A stretch of DNA of 64,000 nucleotides, taken from Paludibacteraceae bacterium. Lineage in GTDB: Bacteria; Bacteroidota; Bacteroidia; Bacteroidales; Paludibacteraceae. Positions 1 through 8,206 of the stretch are shown here, one piece after another (positions within the stretch are counted from its first letter, which is position 1; each line of letters opens with the position of its first letter). The stretch is from contig JARLGW010000011.1 of assembly GCA_031292565.1 (NCBI GenBank), positions 186,001 to 250,000 on the forward strand, given 5' to 3'. The translations under genes and the position numbers were made by a program. The notes under the pieces are model-generated. The model saw nothing but the letters and a program-made list of their open reading frames with translations, did not search any database and was not told the DNA's origin.

Positions 1-424
1 AAAGGTCGGCATCATCATGTAATATTTGTTCGGGAGGAAGTCCTTTTGAATAAGAGCAAACTGGTTCGGACAAATATTTTGATGGAACAATTTCTTTTAG
101 TTCAATAAAGAAAGCTCTTTCTGAAATATAATCAAAGATATATAATAATTTTTGTCCCTCGTCTCCAATATAATCGTGCAGAATGGTTTTCGACATTACT
201 AAATTGTCGTATTCCGAACTCGAATCCATTTCCACCAATGTTATTTCTTGTTCTTTTTCCCAATCGTCGGAACATAGAAAAAAAGAAGTCATTTGATCTT
301 TCTTGAATTTTACAGAGTCAAGTAAAATAGAATGAAAGTCAAAAAAAGTAGCATCAGCATCAATTGAAATTTCACGAGCAAAATCATCTACTTCATCAGA
401 TAAGATAAGAAATCTATAAATCAT
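1..424 (-). CDS. pRiA4b ORF-3-like protein, partial (3' end off window)
   Basis: This reading frame is open from ATG at 424 to the window edge (141 codons). The ORF track lacks it because no stop is present. The protein starts MIYRFLILSDEVDDFAREI. It contains a DFH segment near residue 30 and a region LHDYIGDEGQKLLYIFDYISE near residues 88-108. That layout (short strand, 'tF.dfH', acidic middle, 'L.dYi...g....Y.fDy') matches the plasmid pRiA4b ORF-3 / IS1096 TnpR-like passenger family. Family members have no established biochemical function. It lies 40 bp downstream of dnaA on the same strand and may be co-transcribed. No mobile-element hallmarks surround it, so it looks like a resident chromosomal gene. 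The family call is from memory of the pattern. Confidence 0.65.
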   Translation of the reverse strand, partial: MIYRFLILSDEVDDFAREISIDADATFFDFHSILLDSVKFKKDQMTSFFLCSDDWEKEQEITLVEMDSSSEYDNLVMSKTILHDYIGDEGQKLLYIFDYISERAFFIELKEIVPSKYLSEPVCSYSKGLPPEQILHDDADL

Positions 425-464
425 TCTTGTGCTTTTTTGTTTGTATTTTGTTTAGCTAATTTTA

Positions 465-1862
465 TTATCCTTTTTTGAGTTTAGCTTCAATTTCCAATAC
501 GTTCGACTTGAAATTTTTGTCGGTCGACATCAAGTCCGTTACCGTTTTACATGCGTGCAATACCGTGGCGTGGTCTCTTTTACCGATAGCATTGCCTATG
601 GATGAAAGAGAGTGCTTGGTATATTGTTTGGATAAGTACATGGCAATTTGTCTTGCTTGTACTACCTCTCTTTTTCTTGATTGGGTAAGGATTGTTTCCA
701 GCTCCAAATTAAAATAGGAACAAACAACTTCTCTTATTTTTTCAAGGGAAATGGATACCGGGGTGATGGATACTAGTTTTTTCACAACCTTTTCGGCCAA
801 TTTTATATCAATGGGCGCGTTGGTGAGCATGGAGTGGGCGAGAAGTGAAACGATAACACCTTCCAAATCGCGAACGTTTTCCACCACATTTTCAGCAATA
901 AAATTTACTACTTCATCCGAAATATCCAGTCCGTCTTTATATATTTTTGTGCGTAAAATAGCCTTACGTAAATCAAAATCAGGTTTCTCAAGTTCTGCCG
1001 TCAATCCCCATTTAAAGCGCGTAAGCAAGCGTTGTTCTAACCCTTGAATCAGAGCTGGAGATCTGTCGCAAGTTAATATAATTTGTTTGCGTGATTGATG
1101 TAAATGGTTGAAAATATGAAAAAATGTATTTTGAGTTGCTGTTTTACCTGCAAACTCATGTATATCGTCAATAATTAATACATCAATGGTTTGATAGAAA
1201 TTCAGAAAATCGTTTACTGAATTTCGTCTAACTGCATTTGTATATTGTATTTGAAATAGGTTTGCTGAAACATAGAGCACTCTTTTATTCGGATTTTGTT
1301 CTTTGCAGGCAACTCCTATCGCGTTAACCAAGTGTGTTTTTCCCACGCCCGATTGCCCGTGTAAAAATAATGGATTAAATGCAGTGTCGCCAGGATTGGC
1401 AGCTATACTTAAGCCTGCTATGCGAGCCAACTTGTTTGCTTTACCTTCTATAAACGAGTCGAAAGAATAGTTTCCATTCAGGTTTGGGTCAATATCCTTT
1501 AATGTTTTCTTTTCAAATGGGTTGTGTATCCCTTTTTTGTTTTGACCCTGCGTGTCGTCAACTTCATAATATGGCTTCTTTGTGCTAGGGAGTTCGGTTA
1601 CCGTTTGGGTAGCCTTATCCATAACAATCCTATATTTGAGTTGAGTACCTTCTCCTATTTCTCTGTATAGCGTTTTTCTAAGTAAGTCTATGTATTTTTC
1701 TTCAATGTATTCGTAAAAGAACTGACTGGGTACCTGCACGATAAATTCATTATCTTTGTAGTCAAGGGGAACAATCGGTGTGAACCAAGTTTCAAAAGCA
1801 ACTTCGCTCACATTGTCCTTGATTACATTCAAGCATCGATTCCACAATCTAACGTGATCCAT
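465..1862 (-). CDS. dnaA: Chromosomal replication initiator DnaA
   Basis: This is the AAA+ protein that binds oriC and opens the duplex for replication. The N-terminal helicase-loading domain starts MDHVRLWNRCLNVI. The Walker A motif GQSGVGKTHL falls near residues 168-177 and the Walker B motif VLIIDDIHEF about 55 residues later. The C-terminal helix-turn-helix carries the DnaA signature near GKRDHATVLHACKTV. Length is about 465 residues, normal for the family. The track starts ten codons upstream (1892). I prefer ATG 1862 because AGGGAG lies just upstream and other Bacteroidales DnaA proteins begin near the LWNRCL motif. No DnaA boxes (TTATCCACA) were found in the 450 bases upstream, so oriC is not evident here. 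Confidence 0.97.
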   Translation of the reverse strand: MDHVRLWNRCLNVIKDNVSEVAFETWFTPIVPLDYKDNEFIVQVPSQFFYEYIEEKYIDLLRKTLYREIGEGTQLKYRIVMDKATQTVTELPSTKKPYYEVDDTQGQNKKGIHNPFEKKTLKDIDPNLNGNYSFDSFIEGKANKLARIAGLSIAANPGDTAFNPLFLHGQSGVGKTHLVNAIGVACKEQNPNKRVLYVSANLFQIQYTNAVRRNSVNDFLNFYQTIDVLIIDDIHEFAGKTATQNTFFHIFNHLHQSRKQIILTCDRSPALIQGLEQRLLTRFKWGLTAELEKPDFDLRKAILRTKIYKDGLDISDEVVNFIAENVVENVRDLEGVIVSLLAHSMLTNAPIDIKLAEKVVKKLVSITPVSISLEKIREVVCSYFNLELETILTQSRKREVVQARQIAMYLSKQYTKHSLSSIGNAIGKRDHATVLHACKTVTDLMSTDKNFKSNVLEIEAKLKKG

Positions 1863-2314
1863 TTTTATCTCCCTTAATTTTATTTCGACCAATCTTCTTA
1901 TGCAAAAATGATAAACATTTTCGGTAAAAAAAAATGGATTCTTTGTTGTTTTTTGTTTTTGTTTTTATTTTTCTCGTTCTCAAGATGTTATTATAACTCA
2001 TTGATTTTTAGTGCATTAAAAATACCACATTTGTGGTAACTGTTCTGAATATAAAGTAGTTAAAGTGCTTTATAATTATTCTTATCTGCAAGTCAAATTT
2101 ATTTCAAAGACCTATTCTGAATAAGATTTAATTGAGATTGGTATTTTTTAGCAATTTAGACTCAATCTAAATTATTTTATTGTAAAATGTTAAATAAATA
2201 AAGATAATAGGTTAGTTTTTTCAGGAAATTATTTTGTTTAAACATTTATTTTAATATTTTCGTTTTTTGTTTTCGAATTATTATAACATATTTGTAACCG
2301 AAACATATAATGAT
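1863..2314. promoter_or_regulatory. Divergent AT-rich intergenic region dnaA/rlpA with a perfect palindrome
   Basis: About 450 bp separate the two divergent starts. The region is very AT-rich and holds no gene. It contains a perfect palindrome, taccaca-tt-tgtggta, at 2023-2038, about 160 bp upstream of dnaA. This could be an operator. A TAnnTTTG-like -7 element for dnaA on the minus strand (TAAATTTG) lies at 2094-2101 but has no good -33 partner. No DnaA boxes were found. Confidence 0.4.
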
Positions 2315-2746
2315 ATGAAATATAAAGCTTACTATTTACTGATACTGATTTTGTTTACTTACGTTTTGGGTGTTTTTGCCCAAAAAATAGGAACCGCTTC
2401 TTTTTATGGCAAACGGCTTCATGGACGCCATACCAATAGTGGTGAAAAATTAGACAACTCTTCATTTACTGCTGCTCATAAAACCCTGCCTTTCGGTACA
2501 TTGGTGCGGGTTACCAACTTGAAAAATAACAAATCGGTTGTAGTTAAGATAAACGATAGAGGGCGCTTTAAAAGAGGCCGAGTAATAGACCTTACTTATG
2601 CCGCCGCCAAGGAAATAGATATGCTACGAGATGGCATTGCCAACGTGCAGCTAGATGTTTTGCCCTCTGATAGTATAATGGTTGTTCCCGATTCTTTAGA
2701 TGCTTACAATAACGTGGCAAAAAAGAAGGTGGCATCTTTATTTTAA
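2315..2746 (+). CDS. RlpA-like septal ring protein (double-psi beta-barrel)
   Basis: This is a secreted 143-residue protein made of a signal peptide (hydrophobic residues 6-22, ending GVFAQ) and one RlpA double-psi beta-barrel. Family hallmarks are [19 protein letters not shown], then FGTLVRVTN, then the motif NDRGRF followed by RGRVIDLT. RlpA proteins act on peptidoglycan at the septum; some cleave naked glycan strands. There is no SPOR domain, so this is a short, single-domain version. The track start at 2267 adds 16 residues before the signal peptide. I chose ATG 2315 because the signal peptide begins there. The gene is convergent with the decarboxylase gene, whose terminator-like hairpin overlaps its last codons. 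Confidence 0.88.
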   Translation: MKYKAYYLLILILFTYVLGVFAQKIGTASFYGKRLHGRHTNSGEKLDNSSFTAAHKTLPFGTLVRVTNLKNNKSVVVKINDRGRFKRGRVIDLTYAAAKEIDMLRDGIANVQLDVLPSDSIMVVPDSLDAYNNVAKKKVASLF

Positions 2747-2756
2747 AGATACCACC
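2728..2756 (-). terminator. Terminator for the decarboxylase gene, embedded in the rlpA 3' end
   Basis: A 13-bp stem (ggtggcatcttta / taaagataccacc, one G-U) with a three-base loop spans the rlpA stop codon. On the minus strand the stem is followed by TTCTTTTTT, so it can end transcription of the decarboxylase gene that stops at 2771. There is no T-tract on the plus side. Confidence 0.7.
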
Positions 2757-2770
2757 ATGTTGCGGGTTAG

Positions 2771-4162
2771 TTAATAACCTAATATTTTCAGCATTGATTT
2801 ATAACTCTGTTCTTTAGCAAAAAGCTTGGTGTACCATTCGCCGTCCTCATCCCGGTCTATCACTACTAATTTAGGTGCCGGAATCAAACAATGTTGAATA
2901 CCTCCATATCCGCTTAACGACTCTTGGTAAGCTCCACAGTGAAAAAATCCGATATATTGCTCCGGGTTATTCTCCATTTTAGGTAGGAATATGGCATTGG
3001 AGTGCGCTTCCGCGTTGTAGAAGTCCTCACTATCGCAAGTCAACCCGCCCAAGTGAACCCGTTCATATTCCTTGTCCCAATTGTTGATAGCCAGGAATGG
3101 AAATCGTTGGCTGATAGCCCACGTGTCTGGTAGGGTAGTCATAAACGAGCTGTCTATCATATCCCAAAGCTCCCGGTCATTTTGTTGTTTCTGGTTCACG
3201 ATGGAATAGAGCATAGCTCCGCTTTCGCCCACGGTATATGAACCGAATTCGGTAAAAATATTAGGCTCAGGCACTCCGTTTTGTTGACACGTATTTTTAA
3301 TTTGCGCCACAATCTCCTCCGCCATATATTCATAGTCGTACGAGAAATCCAAATGAGCCTGAATAGGGAAGCCTCCACCAATATTCAAGCTATCCAAATC
3401 AGGACATTCTTTTCGTAGTTCACAGTAAAGTTCCACCGCTTTATTTAACTCGTTCCAATAATAAGCCGTGTCTTTAATACCTGTGTTAATAAAAAAATGA
3501 AGCATCTTTAAGCTCACTTGCTTATTTTTTCTAATCACACTTCTATAATATGGGATAATATCGCTATACCGTATTCCCAAGCGCGAAGTATAGAAAGCAA
3601 ACTTAGGTTCTTCCTCAGCCGCAATACGAATACCAACTTTGAATTTCTTATCGAAATCCTTTAATAATAAGTCCAGTTCAAATTTATTATCCAGTATCGG
3701 AATTACGTTTGTAAAGCCGGAATTGATTAAATTCTGAATATTTTCTACATATTGAGGTCGTTTAAATCCGTTACATATCACAAATGTATCGGGTTTAAGA
3801 CATTCCGTTTCGTATAAAGTCTCCAATAAATTAATGTCGAAAGCGGAGGACGTTTCTACATGTACGCCATGTTTGAGAACCTCTTCCATTACAAAGGAGA
3901 AATGAGAACTCTTGGTGCAATAACAGTAGTGATAATCAGCATTATAATCTACCTTAGCCATCGCCACGTTAAACATCCTTCTGGCTTTCTGAATATTCAT
4001 GCCAATTTTAGGTATGTAGGATATGCGTAGCGGAGTTCCGTATTGCTTTATAATGTCCATGATAGGAACACCATACCACAATAAGTCATTTTCGTCAACG
4101 GTAAATTCTTCGTTGGGAAATTCAAACGTTTGCTCGATTAAATCAACATACTTATTCTTCAT
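2771..4162 (-). CDS. speA: PLP-dependent fold-III decarboxylase, arginine decarboxylase type
   Basis: This 463-residue enzyme has the alanine-racemase/ornithine-decarboxylase fold. Visible motifs are the likely PLP lysine in YCYCTKSSHF (about residue 85), GGGFPIQ for phosphate binding (near 262), EFGSYTVGES, HLGGLTCDSED (active-site Cys-Asp of the other subunit) and HCGAYQES near the C-terminus. It resembles the short arginine decarboxylases annotated in Bacteroidetes, which would make agmatine for polyamine synthesis. Canonical biosynthetic SpeA is about 630 residues, so this is the compact form. Substrate (arginine, ornithine or carboxynorspermidine) cannot be settled from the sequence. The gene is monocistronic, with a paired palindrome upstream and a terminator inside rlpA. 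Confidence 0.78.
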   Translation of the reverse strand: MKNKYVDLIEQTFEFPNEEFTVDENDLLWYGVPIMDIIKQYGTPLRISYIPKIGMNIQKARRMFNVAMAKVDYNADYHYCYCTKSSHFSFVMEEVLKHGVHVETSSAFDINLLETLYETECLKPDTFVICNGFKRPQYVENIQNLINSGFTNVIPILDNKFELDLLLKDFDKKFKVGIRIAAEEEPKFAFYTSRLGIRYSDIIPYYRSVIRKNKQVSLKMLHFFINTGIKDTAYYWNELNKAVELYCELRKECPDLDSLNIGGGFPIQAHLDFSYDYEYMAEEIVAQIKNTCQQNGVPEPNIFTEFGSYTVGESGAMLYSIVNQKQQNDRELWDMIDSSFMTTLPDTWAISQRFPFLAINNWDKEYERVHLGGLTCDSEDFYNAEAHSNAIFLPKMENNPEQYIGFFHCGAYQESLSGYGGIQHCLIPAPKLVVIDRDEDGEWYTKLFAKEQSYKSMLKILGY

Positions 4163-4211
4163 TTTAATACGTATTGATTGCTGAGTTTATAATTAGATAT
4201 TCAAATTTTTT

Positions 4212-4232
4212 CAATGTAAATTACTTAGATTG
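4212..4232. repeat. Palindromic operator-like site, copy 1
   Basis: The site reads caatgtaa-attac-ttagattg. It is an 8-bp inverted repeat with one mismatch and a 5-bp spacer, and starts 50 bp upstream of the decarboxylase start codon. Copy 2 begins exactly 33 bp away. Confidence 0.6.
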
Positions 4233-4244
4233 ATAAAAAAAATA

Positions 4245-4265
4245 CAATGTAAATTACTTACATTG
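4245..4265. repeat. Palindromic operator-like site, copy 2
   Basis: The site reads caatgtaa-attac-ttacattg, a perfect 8-bp inverted repeat with a 5-bp spacer. It matches copy 1 at 20 of 21 positions. A 33-bp period is close to three helical turns, which would put two bound dimers on the same face of the DNA. Confidence 0.65.
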
Positions 4266-4511
4266 ATTCAATGCGATTGTATTAACAAAAGTAAGTAGCA
4301 AAAATATATAAAATGCACAATCTGCAACTATTTTTACATAAATAATAACTATTAATTTAAAGCGTTTTATTATGCAGTAAATCAATGTTTTAAATATATG
4401 TTTTTGACTGTGAAATAATTTTTTCACATATATTAATTACAAATAAGGGTTAAACGGTGGAGAAAGATGGAACTTCTATCTTGAAACAAAGACTTATAAG
4501 AAAAGGAGAAC

Positions 4512-4946
4512 CTATTCTTTTATTGTATGCAACAGGTATTTCCGGGCAGCAAAGTTGCACCAAAACGTTATAAAAGCAGATATGAGTTTTGACAGCATAA
4601 AGTATAATCCCAGCACATCGGTGAACGTCCACATCAGGAGTGAGGTAACACCCAATCCGATAAAAGATAGAACGATATAAAAGAACAATTCGTTCTGCTG
4701 CTTTTTGATTTTCCTGACACTGAATACCCACGAAACACAAAGAAAATAATTTACCACGGCACTAATGGTAAATGACATAACGGATGCCAGCAAATAATTT
4801 ATATGCAGAAAATGATGGAAAGAGTATAGCATAGAAAAATCAAAAACAGTACAAGAACCTCCTACAATGAAATATTTTGCAACTTGAGAAAACGTTTCGT
4901 TTTTGAGGAGGGCTTCCGTGTATTTGTTTTTTAGGATTCTTTTCAC
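4512..4946 (-). CDS. GtrA family membrane protein
   Basis: This 144-residue protein has four hydrophobic segments (about 25-45, 52-75, 88-108 and 112-135). It has the GtrA opening AKYFIVGGSCTVFDFSMLY and a C-terminal FWCNFAARKYLLH like the 'NF...RkwvF' end of the family. GtrA proteins are thought to flip or help use undecaprenyl-phosphate-linked sugars for cell-surface glycan modification. It is the last gene of a four-gene minus-strand operon with a polysaccharide deacetylase, a GT2 and a GT87, 25 bp after the deacetylase. The GT2/GtrA pairing supports lipid-linked sugar transfer as the operon's role. Confidence 0.88.
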   Translation of the reverse strand: MKRILKNKYTEALLKNETFSQVAKYFIVGGSCTVFDFSMLYSFHHFLHINYLLASVMSFTISAVVNYFLCVSWVFSVRKIKKQQNELFFYIVLSFIGLGVTSLLMWTFTDVLGLYFMLSKLISAFITFWCNFAARKYLLHTIKE

Positions 4947-4971
4947 GATGGTAATTGGATAGACAAACTAT

Positions 4972-5754
4972 TTATTTTTTTGTAAATTGATCAACACATT
5001 GATTCAAACAACCAAATTCCACCCCTTTGTTTTGAAAATAGGAAATCACCTTGCCCAAACGTTGTACCATTCCATCTCCGGCATTTCTTGTTACATAAAA
5101 CGGCAGGTTAATGGGTGGTGTGTTTAATTTTACAAATTCCCAAGGATGAAAGTATAGATTTAAATATCCATCTTTTTTTAAAGCTCCTTTGGCTAGGAAT
5201 GTGTAAAACGGCACCGGAAAATTATGGAGTGAAAGCCAAAATAATGGTATTCTGAATATTGGTGATACCGAAACTGGAATTTGAAATAGTCCGCCCTCTT
5301 CTTTAAATATTCTTCTTGGCTTTGAAAAGTTATTGTACTTTCCAGGTAAGTAGGTGGGGTTCAAAGAGGAGCTGTAGCTATAGCCTGCATCAATTAGTTC
5401 TTGCTGGTTAACATTCCTCATGTTAGGCATTCTAAAGCCCGTTACAGGCTTCCCTATTAGCCCTTCAAGTATCTCTCTGGATTCTTTTAGATGCTTATTC
5501 TCAAAGTGGTTGTGATAATATCCGTGCGAAGCTACTTCATGACCTTCCGTCACCATCCTGTCAATTAAATTCTTGGCATGAAGGGCGAAATTGGCTGTGC
5601 AAAAAAACGTGGCTTTAACCTGTTTCTTTGCCAGCAGGTTTAAAATTTCCTCTGTCCCTTTTTTTGAGATGTCCATTTGCTCTTCAAAACTAAGAAGCTG
5701 GGTACAAGGAAATGGATTATCAAATTCTTCAATGTCAAAAGTTAGAAATATCAT
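4972..5754 (-). CDS. Polysaccharide deacetylase (NodB homology, CE4-like)
   Basis: This 260-residue protein has the NodB fold. It starts MIFLTFDIEEFDNP, supplying the first metal/base aspartates (TFDIEE). The metal-binding HxxxH is in GHEVASHGYYHNHF (about residues 92-106), and GFRMPN stands for the R-P motif. It has no signal peptide, so it may work on a cytoplasmic or lipid-linked glycan precursor. Family members remove N-acetyl groups from amino sugars. It lies 9 bp after the GT2 gene in the glycan operon. Proteins of this kind beside ArnC-like GT2 enzymes suggest deacetylation or deformylation of a lipid-linked amino sugar; this substrate is inference. Confidence 0.85.
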   Translation of the reverse strand: MIFLTFDIEEFDNPFPCTQLLSFEEQMDISKKGTEEILNLLAKKQVKATFFCTANFALHAKNLIDRMVTEGHEVASHGYYHNHFENKHLKESREILEGLIGKPVTGFRMPNMRNVNQQELIDAGYSYSSSLNPTYLPGKYNNFSKPRRIFKEEGGLFQIPVSVSPIFRIPLFWLSLHNFPVPFYTFLAKGALKKDGYLNLYFHPWEFVKLNTPPINLPFYVTRNAGDGMVQRLGKVISYFQNKGVEFGCLNQCVDQFTKK

Positions 5755-5763
5755 GATATGGTG

Positions 5764-6714
5764 TTATTTTGTAGTCGATACATTCGGTAAATTACTTGAA
5801 CGGACAATATATAGCGGACGGTTTTTTACCTGCATAAACATTTTACCCAAGTAAAGCCCTATAATACCCAGTACGCTTAGTTGAAGCCCGGAAAAGAATA
5901 CGATGGATAAAATAACCGAAGCCCACCCGGATTCATAGTGTTTGGAATAAAAAAACGAATAAAGAACGTAAGGTAAATATAAAAGAGCTATTAATGAAAG
6001 GGTAAAGCCTAAATATACAGCTGCGTACAATGGTTTCACACTAAACGATGTGACAGCTTGTATTGCTAGCGTTATCATTTTCTTTGGTGAATATTTGCTT
6101 ACACCCGAAAATCTGTCATTTGCCTCATAGTCAACACTAAGTTGCTTAAAACCCATCCATTTTATCATCCCCCGGATAAAAATGTCTGTTTCTTTAAAGT
6201 CAATAAATACATTAGCCACCTGTCTGCTCATTAATCGGAAATCGGCGGTGCCCTTTTCTATCTGAGTATCAGAGAATTTATTAAAAAATGAATAAAAAAG
6301 ATTGGATGTTTTCCGTTTAAAAAATGAAATATTTTCCGATTCTTGTCGGCGGGTGTAAACAATGTCGTAGCCCTCTTCCCATTTTTTAAGCATGGTTGAA
6401 ATCAATTCAGGTGGATGCTGCAAATCGCAGTCCATCGAAATGATGCAATCCCCGTTTGCGGAATCAAGTCCCGCTTTCAAGGCACTTTGATGACCAAAAT
6501 TTCTCGATAATTCAATATAATAAACGTAATTATCTTCTTCGGCGATATCTTGAATTTGCTGTAACGTGTCGTCAGTACTGCCGTCGTTGACAAAAATCAA
6601 TTCAAGGTTATACTGTTCAAAAGGAAAGCAGGACGCTATTCTGTTTTTGATAAACCGAATATTGCCGGATTCATTGTGTGCGGGTAGAACAATAGATACT
6701 AACCTTTTTTCCAT
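5764..6714 (-). CDS. Family 2 glycosyltransferase, GtrB/ArnC type
   Basis: This 316-residue protein has an N-terminal GT-A domain. It shows the nucleotide-sugar start VSIVLPAHNESGNI, LIFVNDGSTDDT, and the metal-binding ISMDCDLQHPPE in the DxD position. Near residue 160 is GTADFRLMSRQV, typical of the bactoprenol glucosyl transferase/ArnC branch. Two C-terminal membrane helices (about 230-255 and 265-290) are followed by a short basic tail. Such enzymes move a sugar from a nucleotide donor to undecaprenyl phosphate. It starts 3 bp after the GT87 gene ends, and the downstream GtrA is the usual flippase partner. Confidence 0.9.
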   Translation of the reverse strand: MEKRLVSIVLPAHNESGNIRFIKNRIASCFPFEQYNLELIFVNDGSTDDTLQQIQDIAEEDNYVYYIELSRNFGHQSALKAGLDSANGDCIISMDCDLQHPPELISTMLKKWEEGYDIVYTRRQESENISFFKRKTSNLFYSFFNKFSDTQIEKGTADFRLMSRQVANVFIDFKETDIFIRGMIKWMGFKQLSVDYEANDRFSGVSKYSPKKMITLAIQAVTSFSVKPLYAAVYLGFTLSLIALLYLPYVLYSFFYSKHYESGWASVILSIVFFSGLQLSVLGIIGLYLGKMFMQVKNRPLYIVRSSNLPNVSTTK

Positions 6715-6717
6715 AGT

Positions 6718-7959
6718 TTATTCTCCAATTAAATAATTCTCCGATTTTCTAAAAATCACTTCATGCAAAATCTTTAACCAAATTAGCGTACAAGGTAGTG
6801 CTTGTAAGGCGTAAGGACGTATAAAATTTAAATAAAGTGGTTTCGGAAACAAATCGGATGGCCCGAAACTTGATAATACAATGGCAAAAATTATTAAAAA
6901 CCAATCCAGTTTGCTAAAGGGTCTTGGCTGAATTACTGTCCAAATAGCTACGCCGACAATAGCAATAATATAAGTGTTTGGTTCGCTTCCGGTACTAAAC
7001 AGTACCACGAAATTCATTAATGAACAGAGTGTAAGCAATTGGAATTTATCTGTTTTCCATTTTTTTATCTGAAAGAATGAGATGGCAAACAGTAAGAGTC
7101 CTGCTAATATGATCGGGGTGTTTGACCATTCAAAATGTCCCGTCGATCTTGTAATCATACCCAACAGAGAGATATTTTGAAGAACAGAATTGCTACTGCT
7201 GTTATGTGCATTCTTTAAAATAAGTTCATGAAACCATGCTTGATATTGGGAGATAATAAAATTGGGTGAGGATATAGCCATCGGCAAAACAAAGAAAACG
7301 ACGCTCCAAATAACGCACCACAGTACAAATTTTGGCTTATGCTTGGAGAAAAAGAAAAATGCCAATCCCACAATCCCATATAGTTTCACGAAAGTCCCCA
7401 ACATAATCATAAAGGCCGCCCACATATCTTTCTCTTTCCGAGTAAAGGTATACGAAAGAATAATCATCGCGGCGATAGCCGTGTTAAATTGCATGTTGGT
7501 ATGCGCTATAATCAACGAATTTAAGGTAAGCCAATAAATAATTTGGTGTTGATAATTTTTCAAAGGCAGTTCTTTAATGGCATAAAACAAAAAAACACCA
7601 AGAACAATTAGCCATAATGAACCACCAATTAAGTCGGGCAACAGGGCAAAAGGAGCAATGATAATACTAAATATAGGTCCGTAATGGTTTAAATCAGCAT
7701 AAGCTTCTGGACGGGTGGCATACAATGGGTAATGTTGCAGCGTGTTGAAAAACACATATTTATATATCTGATAATTGTTGTGTAAGCCGTGAGATAAAAA
7801 TTTAAAGAACCCTGTCAGAATAGAAATGGCAATCCATATTCCAAGGGTAAATCGGTAGTTCTGAAAAATAGGTTTTTTGATGAAATTTAGAATAGATTGT
7901 CCAATCCTTTTGAAAAAAAGTCGGAATGATCCTAATTCTGAAGTTGTTTCTTTTGCCAT
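6718..7959 (-). CDS. Polytopic membrane glycosyltransferase, GT87/DUF2029-like
   Basis: This protein of about 413 residues has some ten membrane segments and an early acidic loop (YADLNHYGPIFSIIIAP, near residue 85) where GT-C enzymes carry catalytic acid residues. Topology and loop resemble the GT87 (DUF2029) mannosyltransferase-like family, which uses polyprenyl-phosphate sugars outside the membrane. The track starts 11 codons earlier at 7992. I prefer ATG 7959 (MAKETTSELGSF) because the extra residues look like leader sequence, though no clear ribosome site decides it. It is first in the operon GT87-GT2-deacetylase-GtrA, so it would be the final transferase using the sugar lipid made by the GT2. 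Confidence 0.72.
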   Translation of the reverse strand: MAKETTSELGSFRLFFKRIGQSILNFIKKPIFQNYRFTLGIWIAISILTGFFKFLSHGLHNNYQIYKYVFFNTLQHYPLYATRPEAYADLNHYGPIFSIIIAPFALLPDLIGGSLWLIVLGVFLFYAIKELPLKNYQHQIIYWLTLNSLIIAHTNMQFNTAIAAMIILSYTFTRKEKDMWAAFMIMLGTFVKLYGIVGLAFFFFSKHKPKFVLWCVIWSVVFFVLPMAISSPNFIISQYQAWFHELILKNAHNSSSNSVLQNISLLGMITRSTGHFEWSNTPIILAGLLLFAISFFQIKKWKTDKFQLLTLCSLMNFVVLFSTGSEPNTYIIAIVGVAIWTVIQPRPFSKLDWFLIIFAIVLSSFGPSDLFPKPLYLNFIRPYALQALPCTLIWLKILHEVIFRKSENYLIGE

Positions 7960-8145
7960 AATTATCGATCTGATTTTAGTGCAAAAATACATAATACAAG
8001 GTATTTTATATCAAATGTTGATAAATTTATTTTTTTTCAACTAGTTTTAATGTGGTTCTAATGCAATTCTAATCTAATTTTTTGTGTTAAGGACGTTCTT
8101 TTCCTAAATAAATTAATTAATCAAAAAACTAATCAGAGACTAAAC

Positions 8146-8175
8146 TTGTCATCTCGTAACTAAGTTTTATCTTTG
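8146..8175 (+). promoter_or_regulatory. Bacteroidetes-type promoter of proS
   Basis: A -7 element TATCTTTG (8168-8175) matches TAnnTTTG. A TTG core of a -33 box lies at 8146-8148, separated by 19 bp. The start codon follows at 8207. Confidence 0.6.
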
Positions 8176-8206
8176 CATTTCGTTTTTTAGAAAATTATTA
8201 CACACT

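Larger units (their letters stand above)
4163..4511. promoter_or_regulatory. Intergenic region upstream of the decarboxylase gene, tandem operator-like site
   Basis: The stretch of about 350 bp between the decarboxylase start and the GtrA gene is AT-rich and holds no gene. Its decarboxylase-proximal part carries two near-identical 21-bp palindromes, listed separately. I see nothing else but A/T tracts. Confidence 0.6.

Noticed and set aside
1-424. Left-edge gene considered as part of an insertion sequence because of the IS1096-passenger family name
   Set aside because: No transposase or terminal repeats are visible, and it lies in a core region beside dnaA. Only the family name suggests mobility.
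1863-2314. Region upstream of dnaA considered as oriC
   Set aside because: It is AT-rich, but I found no DnaA boxes and no cluster of near-matches. GC skew could not be computed by eye.
7960-7992. Upstream start of the GT87 gene (MYFCTKIRSII)
   Set aside because: The residues lack family character and the next ATG gives a typical soluble N-terminus before the first helix. Not fully decided.
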